Below are positions 44,502-53,578 of a stretch of 64,000 nucleotides of DNA, one piece after another. The stretch comes from WQUF01 sp031549525 (GTDB taxonomy: Bacteria; Bacillota; Clostridia; Clostridiales; Clostridiaceae). The DNA is taken from assembly GCA_031549525.1 (NCBI GenBank), contig JAVBPQ010000023.1:1-64000 (forward strand). The letters are read 5' to 3'. The translations under genes and the position numbers were made by a program. The notes below the pieces were generated by a model. It was not told the DNA's origin and searched no databases. It worked only from the letters and a program-made list of their open reading frames with translations. How positions within the stretch are numbered: position 1 is the stretch's first letter; each line of letters starts with the position of its first letter.

Positions 44502-46592
44502 ATGGGAGAAAAATTAGTTATAGTTGAATCAGCTGCAAAAGCTAAGACCATCGAGAAATATTTAGGTAGTACTTATAAAGTTATCGCTTCCTTAGGTCAT
44601 GTAAGAGATCTTCCAAAAAGCCAGCTAGGAATTGATATAGAAAATAATTTTGAACCTAAATACATTACTATAAGAGGCAAAGGTGAAATAATAGATAAAC
44701 TAAAAAAAGCTTCAAAAAAATCTGAAAAAGTATATCTTGCAACAGATCCAGACAGGGAAGGAGAAGCAATTTCCTGGCATTTAAACCATATATTAAAAAT
44801 TGATGAGAGTAAAATTTTTAGAATAGAGTTTAATGAAATAACTAAAACTGCTGTTAAAAATGCGATTAAAAACCCAAGAAAAGTAAATATGAACCTTGTA
44901 GATGCACAACAGGCAAGAAGAGTATTAGATAGGTTAGTAGGATATGAAATAAGCCCTATTTTATGGCGAAACGTCAAATGGGGTTTAAGTGCAGGGAGAG
45001 TACAGTCTGTTGCATTAAAGATTATTTGCGAAAGAGAAGAAGAGATAAAAAAATTCATACCTAGAGAATATTGGACAATTGAAGTTTTAGTAAAGGGATA
45101 TGCTGGATTTATATTAAAACTTGTTTTATATAATAAAGAAAAAATCGAAATTCCAAATAAAGAAGAAGCAGATAGGATTAAAAAGGAGCTTGAAGAAGGA
45201 AAATTTATAGTTAAATCTATCAAGGATACCAAAAGATCAAAGAATCCTCTCCCACCTTTTATAACAAGCACCATGCAACAAGATGCCTATAAAAGGCTTA
45301 ACTATACAACAAAAAAAACCATGAATATTGCACAAAAATTATATGAAGGAGTTACAGTTGAAGGTCATGGCACTTTAGGCTTAATTACCTATATGAGAAC
45401 TGATTCTACAAGAATATCAGAAGAAGCTCAAAAATCATGTTGCTCTTACATTATAAATAATTATGGGAAAGAATATGTACCAGAATCCAAAAGAATATAT
45501 AAAAGCAAAAAAAATTCTCAAGATGCTCATGAAGCTATAAGACCTTCAGATGTATTTATAACACCAGATTTAGTTAAAAATTCTCTTCCTGATGAACAAT
45601 ACAAATTATATAAGCTAATCTGGGAAAGATATGTAGCAAGCCAAATGAGCAATTGCGAATATGATGTTAAAACCATAGAAGTTGAAAATGGTAAATATAC
45701 TCTAAGATCCACTGGTAGCAAGATGGTTTTTGAAGGATTCATGAAAATTTACAGTTATGCATTAGATTCAGAAGAAGAATTAAACAATATACCACAATTA
45801 AACATAAATGATGAGTTAGACTATAAATCAATAGATGGTAAACAACATTTTACACAGCCTCCACCAAGGTTTACAGAAGGGTCTCTTGTAAAATTTTTAG
45901 AAGAAAATGGAATAGGAAGACCTAGCACATATGCTCCAACTATTTCAACATTACTTGCAAGAAAATATATAGAAAAAGAAAAGAAGTTTTTTATAGTAAC
46001 AGAGCTTGGATATATTGTAAACAGCATAATGGAAAAGTATTTTAATTCCATTGTAGATATAGATTTTACTGCAGATATGGAAAATAAACTAGATCTAATA
46101 GAAGATGGAAATTCTGATTGGAAACAGATTATAAAAGATTTTTTTGATCCTTTTAAAGAAAATATAGATATTGCAGAGAGGGAAGTATCAAAAATAACAA
46201 TTGAAGATGAGATTAGTGATGTGCCTTGCGATAAATGTGGTAAACTCATGGTTATAAAAAGAGGAAGATATGGTGAATTTTTAGCTTGCCCTAATTATCC
46301 TGATTGTAAAAATACCAAACCCATTGTAAAAAAATTAGATGTAAAATGTCCAAAATGTGGAGGAGACGTAGAAGTAAAGAGGAGCAAAAAAGGTAGAACT
46401 TTTTATGGATGTTCTGGTTATCCTAATTGTGACTTTGTAAGTTGGTATGAGCCTGTAAATGAAAGATGTAAAGTTTGCAACTCTATCATGGTTAAGAGAG
46501 TAACAAAATCAAAAGGTACTTATACAATATGCTCAAATAATGAGTGTCCATCAAAGGAAAAGAAAAAACAGCCAAAAAAGCAAATTAACTAG
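44502..46592 (+). CDS. topA: DNA topoisomerase I
   Basis: This 696-residue type IA topoisomerase relaxes negative supercoils. The N-terminal Toprim domain has VIVESAAKAKTIEKYLG and ATDPDREGEAISWH. The catalytic Tyr lies in LITYMRTDSTRIS near residue 303. Three C-terminal four-cysteine zinc motifs follow residue 560 (CDKC/CPNYPDC, CPKC/CSGYPNC, CKVC/CSNNEC). The obvious ribosome site AGGGGGTG is more than 20 bases before the ATG, with a stop codon between, so initiation may rely on the weak GGTG nearby. Its stop overlaps the open GTG upstream of codY. Confidence 0.96.
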   Translation: MGEKLVIVESAAKAKTIEKYLGSTYKVIASLGHVRDLPKSQLGIDIENNFEPKYITIRGKGEIIDKLKKASKKSEKVYLATDPDREGEAISWHLNHILKIDESKIFRIEFNEITKTAVKNAIKNPRKVNMNLVDAQQARRVLDRLVGYEISPILWRNVKWGLSAGRVQSVALKIICEREEEIKKFIPREYWTIEVLVKGYAGFILKLVLYNKEKIEIPNKEEADRIKKELEEGKFIVKSIKDTKRSKNPLPPFITSTMQQDAYKRLNYTTKKTMNIAQKLYEGVTVEGHGTLGLITYMRTDSTRISEEAQKSCCSYIINNYGKEYVPESKRIYKSKKNSQDAHEAIRPSDVFITPDLVKNSLPDEQYKLYKLIWERYVASQMSNCEYDVKTIEVENGKYTLRSTGSKMVFEGFMKIYSYALDSEEELNNIPQLNINDELDYKSIDGKQHFTQPPPRFTEGSLVKFLEENGIGRPSTYAPTISTLLARKYIEKEKKFFIVTELGYIVNSIMEKYFNSIVDIDFTADMENKLDLIEDGNSDWKQIIKDFFDPFKENIDIAEREVSKITIEDEISDVPCDKCGKLMVIKRGRYGEFLACPNYPDCKNTKPIVKKLDVKCPKCGGDVEVKRSKKGRTFYGCSGYPNCDFVSWYEPVNERCKVCNSIMVKRVTKSKGTYTICSNNECPSKEKKKQPKKQIN

Positions 46593-46609
46593 TGATTGGA
46601 GTAATGCTG

Positions 46610-47380
46610 ATGAATCCTACTTTCTATAAAATAAGAGTATTTTTAAATATGATTGAAAAATTTTCTAATTTAGAAGAATTTTTAAATAAACTCTTAGAGT
46701 ATTTTTATGAAAACATGGGTTGTAGCAGCATAATAATAGATAACTGTGGAGAAATCTCAAAATATAATAATATATTAGAAAATTCTTATTTATCTATGAT
46801 TCAAAATGAAGATAAAATAAGAGATGTTTCTCTTCAAAAAATAAATTCATTTAACAATATTTTATTTAATTTTAAATGTAGTGATTTAAGTTTATTTGAT
46901 GAATACAATCAAAAAAAGGAAGATAAATTTTATGGAGTATTAATCCCTATAAATGTTGAAAGTACAAGAATTTTAAGCATATTGTTGTTTAAACAAAATT
47001 CGGAATTTTTAAAAGATGAAGAGATTATTTTTGAGATCGTATCTTCATTTATTCTTATGATATGCATAAATGAAAGAAATTTAAAAAATTCAAGCATATT
47101 GAAGAAAAATGATGACATAATATCTGCAATAAATATCTTATCATATACTGAAATCAGAGCTATTCAATTTATTATAAATGAATTAAACGGCAATGATGGT
47201 ATATTGATTGCATCAAGAGTTGCAGATAAAGTTGGAATTACAAGATCAGTAATTGTAAATGCTCTAAGGAAATTAGAAGGGGCTAGAATTATTCAAACAA
47301 CTTCAATGGGTGTTAAGGGTACAAGGATTAAATTCTTAGTACCTATAAACATGTTGAAAGAAGCTATTTGCAATAAATAA
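46610..47380 (+). CDS. codY: GTP-sensing global regulator CodY, with atypical effector domain
   Basis: This protein of about 256 residues represses nutrient-starvation genes when branched amino acids and GTP are high. The C-terminal winged helix is well conserved: LSYTEIRAIQFIINELNG, ASRVADKVGITRSVIVNALRKLEGARII and GVKGTRIK. The N-terminal GAF domain has the right size but has lost recognisable residues of the canonical isoleucine pocket (no ENDRM or FPEEY counterpart), so effector sensing may differ. ATG at 46610 is eight bases from GGAG and is preferred over GTG at 46592. It follows topA as in many Clostridia and precedes the rpsB promoter. Confidence 0.88.
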   Translation: MNPTFYKIRVFLNMIEKFSNLEEFLNKLLEYFYENMGCSSIIIDNCGEISKYNNILENSYLSMIQNEDKIRDVSLQKINSFNNILFNFKCSDLSLFDEYNQKKEDKFYGVLIPINVESTRILSILLFKQNSEFLKDEEIIFEIVSSFILMICINERNLKNSSILKKNDDIISAINILSYTEIRAIQFIINELNGNDGILIASRVADKVGITRSVIVNALRKLEGARIIQTTSMGVKGTRIKFLVPINMLKEAICNK

Positions 47381-47383
47381 TCA

Positions 47384-47412
47384 TTGAAGATTAAAAACTT
47401 CTGTGATATAAT
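47384..47412 (+). promoter_or_regulatory. Promoter of the rpsB operon
   Basis: TTGAAG (47384-47389) and a perfect TATAAT (47407-47412) are separated by 17 bp, 108 bases before rpsB and just after the codY stop. Confidence 0.65.
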
Positions 47413-47442
47413 AGCTTAGGAAAAATACACACATCATTTTTG

Positions 47443-47479
47443 CTATGATAAGGTGCTAAACTAAATTAGTATGTCATAG
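47443..47479 (+). promoter_or_regulatory. Structured rpsB leader hairpin
   Basis: CTATGA (47443-47448) pairs with TCATAG (47474-47479) and encloses an inner CTAA...TTAG stem. It lies in the untranslated leader and could serve ribosomal protein S2 autoregulation; that role is inferred only from position. Confidence 0.4.
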
Positions 47480-47519
47480 GTTCAATGGTGGAGGAAATAA
47501 CCTAAAGGAGGATAAAAAA

Positions 47520-48218
47520 ATGTCAATAATATCAATGAAACAGTTATTAGAGGCTGGAGTTCATTTTGGACATCAAACAAGAAGATGGAACCCTAAAATG
47601 GGTCAATATATTTTTACTGAGAGAAATGGTATTTATATAATAGACCTGCAAAAGACTGTTGCTAAAATAGAAGCTGCTTATGAATTTATTAAATCAGTTG
47701 TAGGAGAAGGCAAGGAAGTAATATTCGTAGGAACAAAAAAACAAGCACAAGAAGCTGTAGAAGATGAAGCAAAGAGATGTAACATGCACTATGTAAATAA
47801 TAGATGGCTTGGCGGTATGCTTACAAACTTTAAGACAATTAAAAGCAGAATAAGGCAGCTAGAAAAGCTTGAAGAAATGGAAATAGATGGTACCTTTGAT
47901 CTCTTACCTAAAAAAGAAGTAATTAAACTAAAACATGAAAAAGAAAAACTTGTTAAAAATTTAGGTGGAATTAAAAACTTAGATACAGACAATGTAGGTG
48001 CAATTTTTGTAATAGATCCAAGAAAAGAAAAGAATGCAGTAGATGAAGCAAAAATACTTGGTATTCCAATTGTTGCAATTGTTGATACTAATTGCGATCC
48101 AGATGAAGCAGATTATGTTATACCTGGAAATGATGATGCAATAAGAGCAGTTAAACTCATCGCATCTAAAATTGCAGATGCAGTTCTAGAAGCAAGACAA
48201 GGAGAACAATCAGCTTAG
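47520..48218 (+). CDS. rpsB: 30S ribosomal protein S2
   Basis: This 232-residue small-subunit protein has the typical start MKQLLEAGVHFGHQTRRWNPKM, then IYIIDLQKT, EVIFVGTKKQAQEAV and RWLGGMLTNFKTI. The C-terminal part carries VIDPRKEKNAVDEA and IPIVAIVDTNCDPD. The ATG is well placed behind AAAGGAGG. It heads the rpsB-tsf-pyrH-frr run and has its own promoter and a structured leader. Confidence 0.98.
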   Translation: MSIISMKQLLEAGVHFGHQTRRWNPKMGQYIFTERNGIYIIDLQKTVAKIEAAYEFIKSVVGEGKEVIFVGTKKQAQEAVEDEAKRCNMHYVNNRWLGGMLTNFKTIKSRIRQLEKLEEMEIDGTFDLLPKKEVIKLKHEKEKLVKNLGGIKNLDTDNVGAIFVIDPRKEKNAVDEAKILGIPIVAIVDTNCDPDEADYVIPGNDDAIRAVKLIASKIADAVLEARQGEQSA

Positions 48219-48235
48219 TTTCAATATAGATTATT

Positions 48236-48268
48236 AAAAGGTAGATGAGCAATTCTCATTTACCTTTT
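48236..48268 (+). promoter_or_regulatory. Intercistronic hairpin between rpsB and tsf
   Basis: AAAAGGTAGATGAG pairs with CTCATTTACCTTTT, allowing G-U pairs, to form a 14-bp stem. Only a short T-run follows, so it may be a partial terminator that tunes tsf relative to rpsB. Confidence 0.55.
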
Positions 48269-48306
48269 GTAAAATTATACAAAAACACTAATTAGGAGGA
48301 ATTTAA

Positions 48307-49233
48307 ATGGCTAACATTACAGCTACTATGGTAAATGAATTAAGACAAAGAACAGGTGCAGGAATGATGGATTGCAAAAAAGCACTTGTGCAAGCAGAGG
48401 GTAATGCAGAAAAAGCTATAGAAATTTTAAGGGAAAAAGGTCTTGCTGCTGTAGCAAAAAAAGCAGGTCGCGTAGCTTCTGAAGGTCTTGTTATTTCACA
48501 AGTTTCAGAAGATAATAAAACTGGAATATTGATTGAATTCAATTGTGAGACAGATTTTGTTGCTGCAAATGATGAATTTAAATCTTTAGGCAATAATATT
48601 GCTAAACAATTTTTAAATTCTAACAGCACAAATGTTGATGATATATTAAATGAAAAATATTTTGCAGATAATTCTATCACAGTTAAAGATGCTATATCAG
48701 GTTTGATTGCAAGGCTTGGAGAAAACATGACCCTTAGGAGGATTCATAAGCTTCAAGTATCAAATGGAATAATAAACAGTTACATACATGCAGGTGGAAA
48801 GATTGGGGTTCTTGTTAAATTAGAGAGCAATACTTCAAATGAAGTATTAAGACAGCTAGGAAAAGATTTAGCTATGCAAGTTGCAGCTGCAAATCCTATT
48901 TATTTAGATAGAAACTCTGTAGATAACGAGAGCCTAAATAAAGAAAGAGAAATATATAAAGTTCAGGCTATGAATGAAGGAAAACCAGAGAATATCGCTG
49001 AAAAGATGGTTGAAGGAAGGATCCAAAAATATTATAAGGAAAATTGTCTGCTTGAGCAGATCTGGGTTAGAAATCAAGATTACACCATAAGCAAACTAAT
49101 CTCTGAAAAATCAAAAGAAATTGGCTCTGAAATAAAATGCTCTGATTTTGTTAGGTTTGAAAGAGGAGAAGGCATAGAGAAAGAAGTAGAAGATTTTGCA
49201 AGTGAAATAGAAAAACAAATTAAAGGAAAATAA
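48307..49233 (+). CDS. tsf: Translation elongation factor Ts
   Basis: This 308-residue guanine-nucleotide exchange factor for EF-Tu has the N-terminal UBA-like domain with VNELRQRTGAGMMDCKKAL, and the core motifs IEFNCETDFVAAND, HAGGKIGVLVKLE and AMQVAAANP. The length is standard. The ATG is preceded by AGGAGGAATTTAA. It follows rpsB after an intercistronic hairpin and is followed by a hairpin before pyrH. Confidence 0.98.
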   Translation: MANITATMVNELRQRTGAGMMDCKKALVQAEGNAEKAIEILREKGLAAVAKKAGRVASEGLVISQVSEDNKTGILIEFNCETDFVAANDEFKSLGNNIAKQFLNSNSTNVDDILNEKYFADNSITVKDAISGLIARLGENMTLRRIHKLQVSNGIINSYIHAGGKIGVLVKLESNTSNEVLRQLGKDLAMQVAAANPIYLDRNSVDNESLNKEREIYKVQAMNEGKPENIAEKMVEGRIQKYYKENCLLEQIWVRNQDYTISKLISEKSKEIGSEIKCSDFVRFERGEGIEKEVEDFASEIEKQIKGK

Positions 49234-49307
49234 TAGAACTTTTAATAAAATTGTAAAGTTTGATTTAATTTTGTTCTCTATTTAGTAAATTAATTTATAA
49301 TAACGAT

Positions 49308-49341
49308 GAAAAAATGGGGACAGTTAACGTTCCCTATTTTT
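49308..49341 (+). terminator. Possible terminator between tsf and pyrH
   Basis: AAAAATGGGGAC pairs imperfectly (one G-U and one bulge) with GTTCCCTATTTTT around a 6-7 base loop. The T-run forms part of the right arm. Confidence 0.5.
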
Positions 49342-49405
49342 ACGAAATTTAAAAAGCGTTATTAAAGTAGTTTAAAAATATTACTTCAGGAGGTATAATG
49401 TATAT

Positions 49406-50116
49406 ATGTTAGCTAAATATAGGAGAGTTATGCTAAAACTTTCAGGAGAAGCACTTGCTGGAGAAAAAGGTTTTGGAATAGATTTTGAAGTTGTTCAAAC
49501 TGTTGGAAAGGAAATAAAGAAAGTAATTGATCTTGGAATTGAGGTTGGAGTTGTAATAGGCGGAGGGAATATCTGGAGAGGTAGAGATGGAAAAGGGATG
49601 GATAGGACCACAGCAGATCACATGGGAATGTTAGCTACTTGTATAAATGCTCTTGCGCTGCAAGACTCATTAGAAAGGTTGAATGTTGAAACAAGAGTTC
49701 AAACTGCCATTGAAATGAGAGAGATTGCAGAACCATTTATAAGAAGAAGAGCTATGAGGCATTTAGAAAAAGGAAGAGTAGTTATATTTGGAGCAGGTTC
49801 AGGAAACCCCTTTTTTACAACAGATACTGTTGCAGCCCTTAGAGCTGCAGAAATAGAAGCTGATGTTATACTGCTTGCTAAAAATGTAGATGGAGTTTAT
49901 GACAAAGATCCAAATATGCACAATGATGCAAAAAAGATAGATAAGTTAACTTATCTAAATGTCTTAGAGATGGGATTGCAAGTTATGGATTCAACAGCAA
50001 CATCTCTATGTATGGACAATAATATACCAATAATAATATTTGGGCTAAATGAAGAAGATAGCATCCTTAAAGCTATCTCTGGAGAGAAAATAGGAACGAT
50101 AATAAATCATGAATAA
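49406..50116 (+). CDS. pyrH: UMP kinase
   Basis: This 236-residue hexameric kinase phosphorylates UMP to UDP. Amino-acid-kinase motifs are MLKLSGEALAGEKGFGID, VGVVIGGGNIWRG, GMLATCINALALQ and GAGSGNPFFTTDTVAALRAA. The ATG at 49406 is 12 bases from AGGAGG. A closer ATG at 49398 is out of frame and gives only MYIC before a stop that overlaps the pyrH start, which might couple translation. frr follows after 15 bp. Confidence 0.97.
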   Translation: MLAKYRRVMLKLSGEALAGEKGFGIDFEVVQTVGKEIKKVIDLGIEVGVVIGGGNIWRGRDGKGMDRTTADHMGMLATCINALALQDSLERLNVETRVQTAIEMREIAEPFIRRRAMRHLEKGRVVIFGAGSGNPFFTTDTVAALRAAEIEADVILLAKNVDGVYDKDPNMHNDAKKIDKLTYLNVLEMGLQVMDSTATSLCMDNNIPIIIFGLNEEDSILKAISGEKIGTIINHE

Positions 50117-50131
50117 ATAGGAGGGTAGAAA

Positions 50132-50686
50132 ATGATCAAAGATTTATTAACTAATGCTGATGAGAGAATGTTAAAATCCATTGATGTATTAAAGAAAGAA
50201 TTAGCTACACTTAAAGCAGGTAGAGCAAATGCTGCAATGTTAGATAAGATTCAAGTTGATTATTATGGAAGCAAAAATAAAATAAATGCAATAGCTAATA
50301 TTTCTGCACCAGAACCAAGGATGCTTCAAATAACTCCATATGATAAATCATCCCTTAAAGAGATTGAAAAAGCTATACAAAAATCTGATTTAGGTATAAA
50401 CCCAACCAATGATGGTAATATCATAAGGCTTATAGTTCCAGAGCTTACCGAAGAAACTAGAAAAAATCTTGTAAAAAATGTAAAAAAACAAGGTGAAGAG
50501 ATTAAGGTTGCAGTAAGATCTATAAGAAGAGAGATAAATGATAAATTGAAAAAGTTAAAGAAAGAAGATATATCTGAAGATGAGATAAAAAATGCTGAAA
50601 ATGAGCTTCAGAAAAAAACAGATGCTCATATTAAGGAAATAGACAAAATTTTGGATAACAAAGAAAAAGAGATAATGTCTATATAA
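50132..50686 (+). CDS. frr: Ribosome recycling factor
   Basis: This 184-residue factor splits post-termination ribosomes with EF-G. Conserved motifs are LATLKAGRANAAMLDKIQVDYYGS, PEPRMLQITPYDKSSLKEIEKAI and LGINPTNDGNIIRLIVPELTEETR. The C-terminal helices form the long coiled bundle (VKKQGEEIKVAVRSIRREIND). The ATG follows AGGAGGGTAGAAA. A terminator follows the stop, separating it from uppS. Confidence 0.98.
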   Translation: MIKDLLTNADERMLKSIDVLKKELATLKAGRANAAMLDKIQVDYYGSKNKINAIANISAPEPRMLQITPYDKSSLKEIEKAIQKSDLGINPTNDGNIIRLIVPELTEETRKNLVKNVKKQGEEIKVAVRSIRREINDKLKKLKKEDISEDEIKNAENELQKKTDAHIKEIDKILDNKEKEIMSI

Positions 50687-50693
50687 GATAAGT

Positions 50694-50720
50694 AAACCTG
50701 GTTTTTTTCCAGGTTTTTAT
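50694..50720 (+). terminator. Terminator after frr
   Basis: AAACCTGG and CCAGGTTT form the stem around a T-rich loop, followed by TTTTATTT. Confidence 0.85.
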
Positions 50721-50824
50721 TTAATGGATAATTTCATCATATAGTTAAATTATTAAAAAAATTATTTTAAGAAAGGAGAACGGATTTTTCTAGCTTAAAT
50801 GCAGAGATTTCGCAGTTAAATTTT

Positions 50825-51583
50825 ATGAGATTTTGGCAGCCTAAAAAGCAATTAAATGATGATGTTAAAAAAATAGATGTAGAAAGGTTACCAAAGCATA
50901 TTGCCATAATAATGGATGGCAATGGGAGATGGGCAAAAGAAAGAAATTTGCCAAGGACTATGGGGCATAGAGCAGGTGTTGAGACATTAAAGAGAATTGT
51001 ACGAGAATGCAATGATATTGGTATAAAGTATCTTTCTGTTTATGCTTTTTCAACAGAAAATTGGATAAGGCCAAAAGAAGAGGTTTTTGCCCTTATGGAT
51101 CTTTTGGTTGAATTTTTAACAAGAGAATTGGAAGAGTTACATAAAGAAAATGTTGTAATAAACTATTTAGGAGATATAACAAGGCTCCCTGAAAGGTGTA
51201 TAAAGATTTTAAAAGCTTCAAAGGATAAAACTAAAATTAATTCTGGTTTATTTTTAAACCTGTGTTTAAACTACGGAGGAAGAGATGAAATATTAAAATC
51301 TTTTAAAGATATATACTATGAAATAAAAAATGGAAATATTTCAATAGATGATGTAAATGAAGAGACAATCTCATCTCACCTTTATACCTGTGGTATGCCT
51401 GATCCTGATATAGTAATAAGACCATCAGGGGAATATAGGTTGAGTAATTTTTTAATATGGCAATGTGCTTATTCTGAATTTTGGTTTTCAAATATATATT
51501 GGCCTGATTTTAGAATAGAGCATCTTCATAAGGCTATCATAGATTATCAAAATAGAGATAGGCGTTTTGGAGGTTTAAAATGA
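50825..51583 (+). CDS. uppS: Undecaprenyl diphosphate synthase (cis-prenyltransferase)
   Basis: This 252-residue enzyme makes the C55 carrier for peptidoglycan synthesis. Motifs are LPKHIAIIMDGNGRWAKERN with the catalytic Asp near residue 31, GHRAGVETLKRIVREC, YAFSTENWIRP and the C-terminal PDIVIRPSGEYRLSNFL. The N-terminus and length argue for the ATG at 50825, yet no ribosome site precedes it; a strong AAAGGAG lies about 50 bases upstream without a start codon at the right distance. It overlaps cdsA by four bases. Confidence 0.95.
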   Translation: MRFWQPKKQLNDDVKKIDVERLPKHIAIIMDGNGRWAKERNLPRTMGHRAGVETLKRIVRECNDIGIKYLSVYAFSTENWIRPKEEVFALMDLLVEFLTRELEELHKENVVINYLGDITRLPERCIKILKASKDKTKINSGLFLNLCLNYGGRDEILKSFKDIYYEIKNGNISIDDVNEETISSHLYTCGMPDPDIVIRPSGEYRLSNFLIWQCAYSEFWFSNIYWPDFRIEHLHKAIIDYQNRDRRFGGLK

Positions 51584-52386
51584 CTTCTAATAACAGATTT
51601 TTAGGAATATTATTAGTATTTCCATTATTATTATTAGTAATTTTTCTTGGAAAAGAATTTTTAAGATATGGGATGTTAATACTTAGTACGATGGCAATTT
51701 TAGAATTTTACGACGCTTTTAAAAATAAAGAAATTAATTCCTATGCACTTTTAGGAGTTTTATTCAATCTTATCTATTATACATTAATACTTGGAAGAAA
51801 TAGTGATGAAAAATTAACATCCTTTTTCTTTATTGCATCCTTTATGATATGTTTATGCGTTAGTTTATTTAGTGAAAAAAATACTATAATGGATTCTATA
51901 ATTACATACATAGCTTTAGTATATATAACTGTTCCTTATGGACTAGTATATTTGATAAATAAAATGAGCTATGGAAATCTCCTTGTTTGGCTATCTTTTA
52001 TAACATGTTGGAGCTGTGATTCCCTTGCATTTTATTTTGGAAGAATATTTGGTAAGAGAAAATTATGTGAAAGAATAAGTCCTAAAAAAACTGTAGAAGG
52101 AGCCATTGGAGGAATAATTGGGTCAGTTTTAGTGTGCATTATTTTTAGCATAATATTTTCTAAAACTGTGCAAATATCACTTATACATTTTTTAACAATT
52201 GGAATTATTACTGGAATTGTAGGGCAGATGGGAGATTTAATAGCTTCACTTATTAAAAGATATAATGGCATTAAGGATTTTAGCAATTTAATACCTGGTC
52301 ATGGTGGAATATTAGATAGATTTGATAGTGTAATATTGACAAATATTGCGGTATATTTTTACTTAAGTTTAATATTAAATTTATGA
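51580..52386 (+). CDS. cdsA: Phosphatidate cytidylyltransferase (CDP-diglyceride synthase)
   Basis: This 268-residue membrane enzyme makes CDP-diacylglycerol for phospholipids. About seven to eight hydrophobic segments are visible. The family signature near the C-terminus is present: CDSLAFYFGRIFGKRKL, SPKKTVEGAIGG, GQMGDLIASLIKR and PGHGGILDRFDSVI. Its ATG overlaps the uppS stop as ATGA. dxr follows after about 30 bp with AGGAGG. Confidence 0.95.
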   Translation: MTSNNRFLGILLVFPLLLLVIFLGKEFLRYGMLILSTMAILEFYDAFKNKEINSYALLGVLFNLIYYTLILGRNSDEKLTSFFFIASFMICLCVSLFSEKNTIMDSIITYIALVYITVPYGLVYLINKMSYGNLLVWLSFITCWSCDSLAFYFGRIFGKRKLCERISPKKTVEGAIGGIIGSVLVCIIFSIIFSKTVQISLIHFLTIGIITGIVGQMGDLIASLIKRYNGIKDFSNLIPGHGGILDRFDSVILTNIAVYFYLSLILNL

Positions 52387-52417
52387 TGTATGAAATATAA
52401 TTAATTAGGAGGTAGTT

Positions 52418-53578
52418 ATGAAAAATGTTTCAATTATGGGTGCTACTGGTTCTATAGGCACTCAAACTTTAGACTGCATAAGAAACCAAAAAGATGATTT
52501 GAAATTAATTGCAATTTCTGCAAATAAAGATTATAAAAAGCTTATAGAAATAATACAAGAATTTTCTCCTAAATATGTATCTTGTAGTGATGAAAAATGT
52601 TATGAAGTGCTAAAGGACTTTAAACAAAATAGTGCATATAAATTTGAATTGTTATTTGGAATGGATGGAAATGTTAAAATATGCACTCTTAGTGAAATTG
52701 ATATAGTAGTTACTGCAATTGTAGGGATGGTTGGACTTATTCCTACTGTAGAAGCTATTAAATGCGGAAAGACCATTGCTCTCTCTAACAAAGAGACCTT
52801 AGTTGTAGCAGGAGAAATAATAATGTCCTTAGCTACAAAACATAATGTAGAAATATTGCCCATAGATTCAGAACATAGTGCTATATTTCAATGCCTTATG
52901 GGAAATAAAAAAAGTGAAATTTATAAGATATTGCTTACAGCATCAGGAGGACCATTTAGGGGACTTAATTTAGACAAACTAAAAAATATAACAAAAAAAG
53001 AAGCATTAAACCATCCTAATTGGGTAATGGGACCTAAAGTTACCATAGATTCATCTACACTTATGAATAAAGGACTTGAACTTATTGAAGCATATTGGTT
53101 ATATGGAGTTAGTGAGAAAAATATTGAAGTAGTAATTCACCCACAATCCAAAATTCATTCTATGGTAGAGTATATAGATGGTTCAGTTATGGCACAAATA
53201 TCTTGCACTGATATGAGGCTTCCTATTCAATTTGCACTTAATTATCCTAATCGAGCAAATAGAATAGTTGAAAGAATTAACTTTTTTGACCTTAAAGAAT
53301 TGACTTTTGAAAAACCAGATTTAAATACTTTTAAATGTTTAAAATTAGCATATAATGCTATTAAAGAAGGCGGTATTAAACCATGCATTTTAAACGGAGC
53401 TAATGAAGCTTGTGTAGATTTATTTTTAAAAGATAAGATTTCATTTTTACAAATTGGAGATATAGTGGAAAAATCATTAAATAAATTTGAAAATAAGTTA
53501 AGTTTTCAGTTAGAAGAACTTATTTATATAGATAAAAAAGTTAAAAAAAATATATATGAAGAATATGGAGGGATATAA
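52418..53578 (+). CDS. dxr: 1-deoxy-D-xylulose 5-phosphate reductoisomerase
   Basis: This 386-residue enzyme performs the second step of the MEP isoprenoid pathway using NADPH. The motifs are the nucleotide-binding SIMGATGSIGTQTLDCIR, ALSNKETLVVAGE, the metal/substrate site PIDSEHSAIFQ, LTASGGPFRG, HPNWVMGPKVTIDSSTLMNK and the lid NGANEACVD. The ATG follows AGGAGGTAGTT. It shares one base with rseP and lies in an operon with ispG, another MEP enzyme. Confidence 0.97.
   Translation: MKNVSIMGATGSIGTQTLDCIRNQKDDLKLIAISANKDYKKLIEIIQEFSPKYVSCSDEKCYEVLKDFKQNSAYKFELLFGMDGNVKICTLSEIDIVVTAIVGMVGLIPTVEAIKCGKTIALSNKETLVVAGEIIMSLATKHNVEILPIDSEHSAIFQCLMGNKKSEIYKILLTASGGPFRGLNLDKLKNITKKEALNHPNWVMGPKVTIDSSTLMNKGLELIEAYWLYGVSEKNIEVVIHPQSKIHSMVEYIDGSVMAQISCTDMRLPIQFALNYPNRANRIVERINFFDLKELTFEKPDLNTFKCLKLAYNAIKEGGIKPCILNGANEACVDLFLKDKISFLQIGDIVEKSLNKFENKLSFQLEELIYIDKKVKKNIYEEYGGI

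Noticed and set aside
50799..50819. Six-codon leader peptide before uppS
   Set aside because: It lies 20 bases from the AAAGGAG site, too far for normal initiation, and has no repeated codons suggesting attenuation.
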